Source: Clostridia bacterium (GTDB lineage: Bacteria; Bacillota; Clostridia; Christensenellales; Borkfalkiaceae). Taken from it: a stretch of 11,025 nt of DNA. The stretch is taken from NCBI GenBank assembly GCA_021205485.1, contig JAJPXK010000077.1, positions 1 to 11,025 of the forward strand. Reading direction: 5' to 3'. The translations under genes were made by a program, and so were the position numbers. Each line of letters opens with the position of its first letter. Positions within the stretch are counted from its first letter, which is position 1. Shown one piece after another: positions 1 to 4,586 of the stretch. The notes beneath the pieces were generated by a model. The model was not told the DNA's origin and ran no database searches. It saw nothing but the letters and a program-made list of their open reading frames with translations.

Positions 1-1
1 C

Positions 2-1066
2 ATTACGAACTTCTTTACGGGCAACGTGTGGAATATCGTCGGGTTCTTTGCCGCGTTCGTATTCGGCTGGCTGCTGATAAAACTCGTTATGCGCATAATA
101 CGCAAGATATTCAGCCGCTCTAAGATTGAAAAAATAGCGCAGAACTTTTTACTTACCATAATCAAGTTTTGTTTGTACCTTATCTGGATAATAGCGCTGC
201 TCGCTATAATCGGCGTAGAAATAAGCGGCATAGTAACGGCGCTAAGCGCGGTAGTGTTAGCCATCGGTCTTGCTCTGGAAGATCTTATTGCAAACGTTGC
301 CTACGGCATAGTAATAGTTTCTTATAAGATGTTCAAAAAGGGCGACTTTATAGAAGTAGACGGCGTATCGGGCAGTGTAGAAGAGATTAACTTTTTATTT
401 ACCACTATAACTACTACAGATAACAAAAAGATTACCTTACCTAACTCTACGGTAGTAGGTAACTCGGTAACCAACTACGGCGGCAACAGTACCCGCAGGG
501 TAGACTTCACCTTTTCGGTTGCATATGAAAGCGACGTAGAAAAAGTAAAAAAGATTGTTACCGACGTAATGGAGAGCGACGGCAGGGTTCTGTTAGAGCC
601 TAAAAAACCGTTCTGCCGCCTTAAGACGTTAAATGCAAGTTCCCTTGACTTTTTTGCAAACTGCTGGTGCGACAAGGGCGACTACTGGGACGTGTACTAT
701 TACGTAGTAGAAAATGTGTATAACGAATTCAAGCGCAACGGCATCAGCGTACCTTTCACGCAGACAGAAGTAAGAATGCGTACCGACGAAGTGGTAATGC
801 CCGTAATCGGCGACGGCATACCCCCGCGCGTGGAAAAACAGCGCGAAGAGCAGAAGAAGACCTTTGACCTTGAAAACGACGATCTGACTGAGTATTTTGA
901 CGAAAAGCGGGCGGAATATGCCGATAAAAAGGAGCAAAGGCGGGCAGAAAAAGCCAGAAAAAAGGCTGAAAAAAAGGGTGAAACGGAAGAAGAGCCTGTA
1001 AAGGAATTACATTCGGGCGCCAGTGAAGAAGAAGACGGCGAAGACATAGGCACAGAACAAATATAA
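2..1066 (+). CDS. MscS-family mechanosensitive ion channel (5' end cut by window edge)
   Basis: Small-conductance mechanosensitive channel of the inner membrane, which opens under membrane tension to release solutes during hypo-osmotic shock. The frame is open to the left edge, so the N terminus is missing; the GTG at 26 lacks a visible ribosome binding site and is probably internal. Counting from that GTG, hydrophobic segments lie near residues 3-24, 42-63 and 66-98. The last is the Gly/Ala-rich pore helix followed by the family signature KKGDFIEVDG and the beta-domain (SGSVEEINFLFTTITT, ITLPNSTVVG). The C-terminal ~85 residues (from about 262) are extremely rich in Glu, Lys and Arg, with a long helical stretch near 290-320. 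This tail is longer than in minimal MscS proteins and its role is unknown. The gene ends at TAA 1064-1066, followed by a terminator-like hairpin. Family call is confident; subfamily is not assigned. Confidence 0.93.
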   Translation: MTNFFTGNVWNIVGFFAAFVFGWLLIKLVMRIIRKIFSRSKIEKIAQNFLLTIIKFCLYLIWIIALLAIIGVEISGIVTALSAVVLAIGLALEDLIANVAYGIVIVSYKMFKKGDFIEVDGVSGSVEEINFLFTTITTTDNKKITLPNSTVVGNSVTNYGGNSTRRVDFTFSVAYESDVEKVKKIVTDVMESDGRVLLEPKKPFCRLKTLNASSLDFFANCWCDKGDYWDVYYYVVENVYNEFKRNGISVPFTQTEVRMRTDEVVMPVIGDGIPPRVEKQREEQKKTFDLENDDLTEYFDEKRAEYADKKEQRRAEKARKKAEKKGETEEEPVKELHSGASEEEDGEDIGTEQI

Positions 1067-1074
1067 ATTTTTAC

Positions 1075-1104
1075 GGGCGGGGCGTTAATTTTATAGCTTC
1101 GCCC
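1075..1104 (+). terminator. Terminator-like hairpin after the MscS gene
   Basis: Nine bases after the stop codon, GGGCGGGGC (1075-1083) pairs with GCTTCGCCC (1096-1104) over nine base pairs, two of them G-T wobbles, with a 12-base loop. The tail is poor (TTGAAATTTC), so termination may be partial. Seen directly; function inferred from position. Confidence 0.5.
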
Positions 1105-1133
1105 TTGAAATTTCACATTATTTATGATATTAT
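1105..1133 (+). promoter_or_regulatory. Possible sigma-A promoter pointing into the gene-less region
   Basis: TTGAAA (1105-1110) and TATTAT (1128-1133) are separated by 17 bases. The surrounding DNA is very AT-rich, so chance matches are likely. If real, transcription would enter 1140-1700, where no gene but several hairpins lie. Confidence 0.3.
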
Positions 1134-1205
1134 ATATATAATTATTGTTGTTGAATAATTTTGTGTTATTAAGCGGCGTGTTGAGTGACAGCGCCTTGCA
1201 CTGTA

Positions 1206-1224
1206 CAGGCGGCTGTGCCGCCTG
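1206..1224. repeat. Perfect 8-bp inverted repeat (CAGGCGGC/GCCGCCTG)
   Basis: CAGGCGGC (1206-1213) and GCCGCCTG (1217-1224) form a perfect stem with a three-base loop. There is no T-tract after it. It directly adjoins a copy of the GTCATTGCGA repeat family and may be part of the same mobile repeat unit. Confidence 0.6.
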
Positions 1225-1262
1225 TCATTGCGAACGTAGCCGTAGGCGAAGTGTGGCAATCG
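1223..1262 (+). repeat. Interspersed repeat, GTCATTGCGA type, copy 1
   Basis: The unit starts TGTCATTGCGAACG and ends GTGTGGCAATCG. Its first and last parts are imperfectly complementary (CATTGCGA versus TGGCAATCG). An inverted relative with the same ends (GTCATTGCGAGCG, GTGGCAATC) lies at 1833-1865. Non-coding repeats of this general look are common between genes in Clostridia. Confidence 0.65.
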
Positions 1263-1285
1263 TAGTAGTTAAATGAACGAGCAGA

Positions 1286-1332
1286 AGGCGTCCCTATTAG
1301 GGAAGCTGGCTGCGAAGCAGACTGAAGGGTTT
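1286..1332 (+). repeat. Interspersed repeat, GGCTCCCTT..AGGGAGCTGGC type, degenerate copy
   Basis: GGCGTCCCTATTAGGGAAGC (1288-1307) followed by TGGCTGCGAAGCAGACTGAAGGG matches the layout of the better copy at 1494-1545: a short TCCCT/AGGGA hairpin, then AGCTGGC, then a second small hairpin (CTGC/GCAG), then CTGA(G/A)GGG. It is a degenerate member of the same family. Confidence 0.55.
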
Positions 1333-1338
1333 TGCTAT

Positions 1339-1355
1339 GATTCTTCGCTTGCGCT
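1339..1355 (-). repeat. Interspersed repeat, CATTCTGAGCG..GAAGAATC type, partial inverted copy
   Basis: GATTCTTCGCTTGCGCT is close to the reverse complement of AGCGTAGTCGAAGAATC at 1417-1433. The two arms, about 60 bases apart, could fold together. It looks like the end of a second, inverted copy of that family. Confidence 0.5.
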
Positions 1356-1407
1356 GTTTAAAGATAATAGGGTATACCTTAAAAAAACAAGGTCGGCAGC
1401 ACAGTTA

Positions 1408-1440
1408 GTCATTCTGAGCGTAGTCGAAGAATCTCGCGAG
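1408..1440 (+). repeat. Interspersed repeat, GTCATTCTGAGCG type, copy 1
   Basis: The segment starts GTCATTCTGAGCG, continues with TAGTCGAAGAATC and ends TCGCGAG. A related copy starting GTCATTCCGACCG lies at 2951-2994. A conceptual translation gives the VILSVVEESRE string often seen in spurious predicted proteins, which supports a non-coding repeat rather than a gene. Confidence 0.65.
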
Positions 1441-1493
1441 AACTCGCGGACAGCCAAGCAAGAACGCCTTTCAGATGCTATTCTACCGCAAAA

Positions 1494-1545
1494 GAGGCTC
1501 CCTTGCAAGGGGAGCTGGCGGCGTTAGCCGCCTGAGGGGTTCACC
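1494..1545 (+). repeat. Interspersed repeat, GGCTCCCTT..AGGGGAGCTGGC type, best copy
   Basis: AGGCTCCCTT and AAGGGGAGCTGGC form a first hairpin, then GGCGGC/GCCGCC a second, ending CTGAGGGGTTCACC. The inverted copy at 2861-2903 shares AGGCTCCCTT, AGGGGAGCTGGC, CGT and CTGAGGGGT in the same order. Two tandem stem-loops with fixed flanks are typical of short non-autonomous repeats. Confidence 0.7.
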
Positions 1546-1578
1546 ATATTATTAATGTAAGGTATAAAAACCCTTCCA

Positions 1579-1705
1579 CCGCAAGGCGGGTCTCAACAGC
1601 GGTAAGGATAACCGCTGTTTCGGTCACCGCAAACGCCTTGCATTATGCGTTTGCTCATCTCGCCGACCAAAACAGCGCATAAGTGCTGTTTTGAGAACTG
1701 TCGGC
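1579..1705. repeat. Cluster of four stem-loops, structured element of unknown nature
   Basis: In order: CCGC/GCGG (1579-1589); AACAGCGGT (1595-1603) with ACCGCTGTT (1611-1619), nine perfect pairs; GCAAACGC (1629-1636) with GCGTTTGC (1647-1654), eight perfect pairs; and CAAAACAGCGC (1668-1678) with GTGCTGTTTTG (1683-1693), eleven pairs including one G-T, loop ATAA. The last is enclosed by a further GCCGAC (1662-1667)/GTCGGC (1700-1705) stem. The ACAGCG core occurs in both the second and the fourth hairpin. No reading frame with coding character crosses it. It could be a composite repeat, a transposon relic or a structured RNA; the strand is not determined because the stems are symmetrical. Confidence 0.6.
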
Positions 1706-1709
1706 TCGT

Positions 1710-1729
1710 CCCTTCCCTTCCCTTCCCTT
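1710..1729. repeat. Four tandem CCCTT units; G-quadruplex motif on the - strand
   Basis: CCCTT is repeated exactly four times. On the - strand this reads as four GGG runs separated by AA, a textbook G-quadruplex pattern with two-base loops; the + strand is correspondingly i-motif-like. GTCCCT (1708-1713) and AGGGAC (1732-1737) bracket it and could pair as an alternative fold. Confidence 0.8.
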
Positions 1730-1817
1730 ACAGGGACGGCTCCAATAAGGTATAAAATATTTAAGAATAAACGTTATTATTTTTAAACATCTTCTGTGGC
1801 GTTGTTGCTCCGCCTTC

Positions 1818-1866
1818 CGCCAGTTCTGGCGAGATTGCCACGCGGTAGAGACCGCTCGCAATGACA
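1818..1866 (-). repeat. Interspersed repeat, GTCATTGCGA type, inverted copy 2
   Basis: Read on the - strand, it starts TGTCATTGCGAGCGG and continues to GTGGCAATC (1833-1865), matching the ends of the + strand copy at 1223-1262. It is joined to a perfect palindromic hairpin CGCCAG-TT-CTGGCG (1818-1831). Confidence 0.65.
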
Positions 1867-1889
1867 CCAGCGTTACTGCCGTTTACAAT

Positions 1890-1907
1890 AAGGTAAAATT
1901 TTACCTT
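1890..1907. promoter_or_regulatory. 18-bp perfect palindrome upstream of the degV-family gene
   Basis: AAGGTAAAATTTTACCTT is self-complementary over all 18 bases and ends 54 bases before the DegV start codon. A TTTACA that could serve as a -35 box begins at 1906, overlapping its right end, with only a weak -10 candidate (TACAAA, 1931-1936). This could be an operator. Its left half, ATAAGGTA, resembles the ATAAGGTATAAAA motif in the nearby repeat patch, so it may instead be repeat-derived. Confidence 0.4.
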
Positions 1908-1961
1908 TACAAAAAAACAATCATTTACTGTACAAAAAATACATATCAAGGAGTTTTGCAT

Positions 1962-2807
1962 ATGAAGATAAAAATTACAGCCGATTCTACATGTGACCTC
2001 GGCGAAGAACTTACAAAAAAATACAACGTAGGCATTATGCCGCTCACCGTGCTTTTAGGCGCGGAAAGTTTCCGCGACGGCGTAAACATAGTGCCTCAGG
2101 ATATCTTTGACTATGTGGCCAAGACGCAGACGCTGCCTAAGACCAGCGCTCCCTCGATAGCCGATTACGAGGATTTCTTCGGCGGATATTTGAAGGAATA
2201 CGACGCCGTAATTCACTTCAACATTTCCTCTAAAACTTCGGCGTCCAATTCTAACGCCCTGGCGGCCGCGGAAAAATACAGGGATAAAGTTTATGTGGTG
2301 GACAGCCTCGCATTATCCACGGGGCAGGGGCTTCTTGTTCTTAAAGCCTGCGACCTCGCCGCGGAGGGCCTTTCGCCAGAAGAGATTTATCGGCAGGTAA
2401 ACGAACTTCGGCCTAAGGTAAACACTTCGTTTGTACCCGACGCTTTGGATTACCTGCATAAAGGCGGAAGATGCTCGCTCGCCGCTTTGATGGGCGCGAA
2501 AGTGCTTAAGCTTCACCCTCAGATTATAATGACCGACGGCCAGCTCGGGGCAAAGAAGAAGTATATGGGCGATATGAACCGTTGCATCAAAAATTACATC
2601 AATGATTTGCATATATTATACCCCGAATACGACAGTACAAGGTGCTTTGTAACTCACTCGAGCGCCGATCCCGAGCTTGTGGAAATGGCCAAAAAGCAGG
2701 TTGAAAAGCTGTTTGCCTTTGACGAAATTTTAGTGACTACCGCGGGCAGCATTGTAACCAGCCACTGCGGCAGAAACACCTTAGGCGTGCTTTTTATAAC
2801 AAAGTAA
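1962..2807 (+). CDS. DegV-family fatty-acid-binding protein (FakB-like)
   Basis: DegV proteins bind a fatty acid in the cytoplasm and present it to the kinase FakA for phosphorylation, feeding exogenous or recycled fatty acids into phospholipid synthesis. The protein has 281 residues, the normal family length. N-terminal ITADSTCDLG and the phospholipid-site motif KTSAPS (about residues 58-63) are characteristic; later family landmarks include NISSKTSAS, YVVDSLALSTGQGLLV and LDYLHKGGRCS. The ATG at 1962 is chosen because AAGGAG (1948-1953) sits eight bases before it; an in-frame TTG at 1956 is too close to that site. It stands alone: a repeat-rich spacer lies before it and a weak terminator after it. 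No fakA-like kinase gene is in the window. Which fatty acid it prefers cannot be read from the sequence. Confidence 0.93.
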   Translation: MKIKITADSTCDLGEELTKKYNVGIMPLTVLLGAESFRDGVNIVPQDIFDYVAKTQTLPKTSAPSIADYEDFFGGYLKEYDAVIHFNISSKTSASNSNALAAAEKYRDKVYVVDSLALSTGQGLLVLKACDLAAEGLSPEEIYRQVNELRPKVNTSFVPDALDYLHKGGRCSLAALMGAKVLKLHPQIIMTDGQLGAKKKYMGDMNRCIKNYINDLHILYPEYDSTRCFVTHSSADPELVEMAKKQVEKLFAFDEILVTTAGSIVTSHCGRNTLGVLFITK

Positions 2808-2812
2808 AAAGA

Positions 2813-2835
2813 AGCCGGAAGGAGATTCTTCGGCT
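2813..2835 (+). terminator. Weak terminator-like hairpin after the DegV gene
   Basis: AGCCG (2813-2817) plus AAG pairs with CTTCGGCT, with one bulged G, starting five bases after the stop codon. The following tail (ACGTTTTGC) is short. Position supports termination, strength does not. Confidence 0.45.
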
Positions 2836-2848
2836 ACGTTTTGCACCA

Positions 2849-2952
2849 TATAATCTGTAAACCCCTCAGTCACTACGTGCCAGCTCCCCTAATAAGGGAG
2901 CCTTAAAGGACAGAGTGATAGCCGCCCCTGATAGGGGAGCCCTATAATCTGT
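2849..2952. repeat. Direct repeats TATAATCTGT bracketing a repeat-rich segment
   Basis: TATAATCTGT occurs at 2849-2858 and again at 2943-2952, enclosing 84 bases made largely of the GGCTCCCTT-type repeat. Ten-base identical flanks could be a target-site duplication left by insertion, or a conserved linker between adjacent repeat units. Confidence 0.5.
2861..2903 (-). repeat. Interspersed repeat, GGCTCCCTT..AGGGGAGCTGGC type, inverted copy
   Basis: On the - strand it reads AGGCTCCCTTATTAGGGGAG, then CTGGC, a short variable part, and CTGAGGGGT, colinear with the + strand copy at 1494-1545. A shorter piece of the same type (CCCCTGATAGGGG inside 2925-2940) follows, also in inverted orientation. 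Confidence 0.7.
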
Positions 2953-2994
2953 CATTCCGACCGAAGCGATAGCGGAATGGAGGAATCCCCTTTC
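2951..2994 (+). repeat. Interspersed repeat, GTCATTC(T/C)GA type, copy 2
   Basis: GTCATTCCGACCG is followed by AAGCGATAGCGGAATG and GAGGAATCCCC. The CATTCCG and CGGAATG arms are complementary. It matches the layout of the copy at 1408-1440. Confidence 0.6.
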
Positions 2995-3047
2995 AACTTT
3001 CCTCTTACATAAAATCAACTGTATCGCATTTTATTGCCTCAAAACCG

Positions 3048-3076
3048 TTGACAAATGCAAAAGCGGTGTATATAAT
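3048..3076 (+). promoter_or_regulatory. Consensus sigma-A promoter for the FMN riboswitch-ribU unit
   Basis: A perfect TTGACA (3048-3053) and a perfect TATAAT (3071-3076) are exactly 17 bases apart. Transcription should begin near 3083, about 14 bases before the first riboswitch stem. This is the strongest promoter in the window. Confidence 0.92.
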
Positions 3077-3096
3077 GTAACTACAATTTAAAGTAA

Positions 3097-3213
3097 TTTC
3101 TTTGGGGCGAGGCGAAATTCCTCACCGGCAGTAAAGTCTGCGAAGAAGGCGTAAAGCTTTCCCGATCGGGTGTAATTCCCGAACCGACGGTATAGTCCGG
3201 ATGGTAAAAGAAA
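3097..3213 (+). ncRNA. FMN riboswitch (RFN element)
   Basis: The conserved RFN blocks are all present in order: GGGGCGAGG, GAAATTCC, CACCGGCAGT, CCCGATCGGGTG, AATTCCCGAACCGACGGTAT and AGTCCGGATGG. The closing stem P1 is perfect: TTTCTTT (3097-3103) with AAAGAAA (3207-3213). FMN binding stabilises this fold and, in known cases, allows the downstream terminator to form, shutting off riboflavin import or synthesis. A possible antiterminator is visible: GGGGCG (3104-3109) can pair with CGCCCC (3238-3243), the 5' arm of the terminator, which would compete with the P1/P2 fold. Confidence 0.96.
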
Positions 3214-3237
3214 GGGCATATTATGCCGAATTTTTTC

Positions 3238-3266
3238 CGCCCCTTTTTAAGGGGCGTTTATTTTTG
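3238..3266 (+). terminator. Riboswitch-controlled intrinsic terminator before ribU
   Basis: CGCCCCTT (3238-3245) and AAGGGGCG (3249-3256) form an eight-base-pair stem with a three-base loop, followed by TTTATTTTTG. Lying between the FMN aptamer and the ribU start, it is the expected expression platform. The same 19-base hairpin recurs after ribU at 4095-4113. Confidence 0.9.
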
Positions 3267-3308
3267 CAGAGAAATTTCTTTAAAAAATAAATTTTCAGGA
3301 GATTTTTT

Positions 3309-4076
3309 ATGCAACAAACAAAGGCAAAGCCGCAATTTTTTACGGCGACGAGAATGGCAACCATAGCCCTTTTCAGTGCGTTGGCCGCAGTGCTTTACTG
3401 CCTCAACTTCCCGATATCTTTCGCCTTTCCCTCGTGGTTAGAGCTTAACTTTTCGGATATTCCCGTATTTATAGGAACTTTTGCGCTGGGGCCTGTGTCC
3501 GGCTGTATTATAGTCACTGTCAAAATACTGTTAAAGGTCATAGTTCTTGGCACGACTACGGGCTTTGTAGGCGAACTTGCCGACCTTATAATAGGTTTAG
3601 GGCTTGTAATCCCCGCGGGGCTTATTTACAAAAAACATCGCACACTCAAGGGGGCGATAGTCGCCATGGCTGTAGGCAGCCTGTGCTCTACGGCGATAGC
3701 GCTGCTTGCAAACTGGCTCATACTTATACCTTTCTATTCGGGCGTTTACGGCATGGATACGCTTGTCTCTCTGATGCAGGGATTATTTCCCGACTGTACC
3801 AAAGAGAATTTCTATTCGTATTACCTCTGGATTTCGGTATTGCCCTTTAACCTTTTGCGTTGCCTTATAGCCTGCATTGTAACATTGCCTATATACAAGC
3901 GTATTTCGAATACCATAACAAGGCTAGGCGCCAAGTTAGACCCTCCCGTAAAGGCGGAGGACGGCGCGGAAGCCGTGGCAAAAAACAAAAAGCGTACAAT
4001 AATTATCGCCTGCGTCGCTGTCGGCGTCGCGCTCATACTTGTAGCGGCTGTGCTTATACGCTATTACTGTTTTTAA
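3309..4076 (+). CDS. ribU: ECF transporter riboflavin-binding S component RibU, with extra C-terminal membrane helix
   Basis: Substrate-binding membrane subunit that captures riboflavin and works with the shared ECF energising module (EcfA, EcfA', EcfT, not in this window). Assignment rests on the FMN riboswitch directly upstream, the S-component N terminus (TRMATIALFSALAAVLYCLNF, with its small-residue helix) and the following segment with LELNFSDIPVFIGTFALGP, typical of RibU. About six hydrophobic helices span residues 13-200. The protein is 255 residues, longer than the usual ~190-210: after the sixth helix comes a charged linker (about 205-229) and a further hydrophobic helix, IIIACVAVGVALILVAAVLI (about 231-250). 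AGGAG (3297-3301) lies seven bases before the ATG. A strong terminator 18 bases after the stop makes this a single-gene unit. Riboflavin specificity is inferred from family and riboswitch. Confidence 0.93.
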   Translation: MQQTKAKPQFFTATRMATIALFSALAAVLYCLNFPISFAFPSWLELNFSDIPVFIGTFALGPVSGCIIVTVKILLKVIVLGTTTGFVGELADLIIGLGLVIPAGLIYKKHRTLKGAIVAMAVGSLCSTAIALLANWLILIPFYSGVYGMDTLVSLMQGLFPDCTKENFYSYYLWISVLPFNLLRCLIACIVTLPIYKRISNTITRLGAKLDPPVKAEDGAEAVAKNKKRTIIIACVAVGVALILVAAVLIRYYCF

Positions 4077-4094
4077 TAAAATATAATCGATTTA

Positions 4095-4120
4095 CGCCCC
4101 TTTTTAAGGGGCGTTTTTTT
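4095..4120 (+). terminator. Intrinsic terminator after ribU
   Basis: CGCCCCTTTTTAAGGGGCG (4095-4113) is an eight-base-pair hairpin followed by seven T residues. The hairpin is base-for-base identical to the one before ribU (3238-3256), but the T-tract is better. Confidence 0.93.
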
Positions 4121-4144
4121 GCTCAATAATCTTAGGTAAAATGT

Positions 4145-4173
4145 TTGCGATTTAACTCTGTATGATTTATAAT
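4145..4173 (+). promoter_or_regulatory. Sigma-A promoter for the tsaE-to-ddl operon, probably giving a leaderless transcript
   Basis: TTGCGA (4145-4150) and a perfect TATAAT (4168-4173) are 17 bases apart. The predicted start point near 4180 is only a base or two before the tsaE ATG at 4182, and no Shine-Dalgarno sequence exists upstream of that ATG. Confidence 0.75.
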
Positions 4174-4181
4174 ATAGATAT

Positions 4182-4583
4182 ATGGCAGTTTTTATATCGC
4201 GCGGCGCGGACGAAACTTTAGCTTTCGCCGCCGAATACGCTAAAACTTTACACGCGGGCGACGTCGTTTTATTAAACGGCGAGATGGGCTCTGGCAAGAC
4301 GGTTTTCGCCAAGGGCGTAGCCTCAGGCTTAGGCGTAACCGATGAGGTTCTTAGCCCTACATATGCCTATATGAACGACTATTCGGGCAAGCTTTAACAC
4401 TACGACTGTTACCGCCTTTCGTGCGGGGCTCAGGCCGAGGCTTTAGGGCTGTGCGACTACTTTTACGGGGGCGGCGTGTGCCTTATAGAGTGGTCTGAAA
4501 ATATTAAGGACGTTCTGCCCGAAAACTGCAAAACGGTAAATATACAAAAACTCGGCGAAAATTCGCGCCGCATAGAATATTGA
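4182..4583 (+). pseudogene. tsaE: tRNA t6A-modification ATPase TsaE, interrupted by one in-frame TAA
   Basis: TsaE is the ATPase that resets the TsaB-TsaD complex making t6A37 in ANN-decoding tRNAs. The first 71 codons show the Walker A motif GEMGSGKT (about residues 34-41) and SPTYAYMNDY. A TAA at 4395-4397 then stops the frame. The same frame continues with HYDCYRLS, the family's HxDxYR motif, then CLIEWSENI and ends at TGA 4581-4583, for 133 codons in total, close to normal length. The TAA replaces the residue before HYD, usually Tyr in relatives (LYHxDxYR), so one base change from TAC or TAT explains it. There is no frameshift and the second half is well preserved. It is therefore a very recent nonsense mutation, a read error, or a read-through site. 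No start codon that would restart the second half is evident. The gene starts at a leaderless-looking ATG. Confidence 0.88.
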
Positions 4584-4586
4584 GCA

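Noticed and set aside
1273..1527. An 84-codon + strand open frame in the repeat patch
   Set aside because: It is built from three repeat copies, lacks a ribosome binding site, and its translation contains VILSVVEESRE and LPCKGSWRR, typical of spurious translations of such repeats.
1206..1705. CRISPR array or attachment site
   Set aside because: The repeats are of different families, in both orientations and unevenly spaced, with no uniform spacers, cas genes, integrase or tRNA gene nearby.
1655..1961. Two - strand open frames (70 and 66 codons)
   Set aside because: They run through hairpins, the CCCTT repeat and a GTCATTGCGA repeat copy, and have no ribosome site or recognisable protein features.
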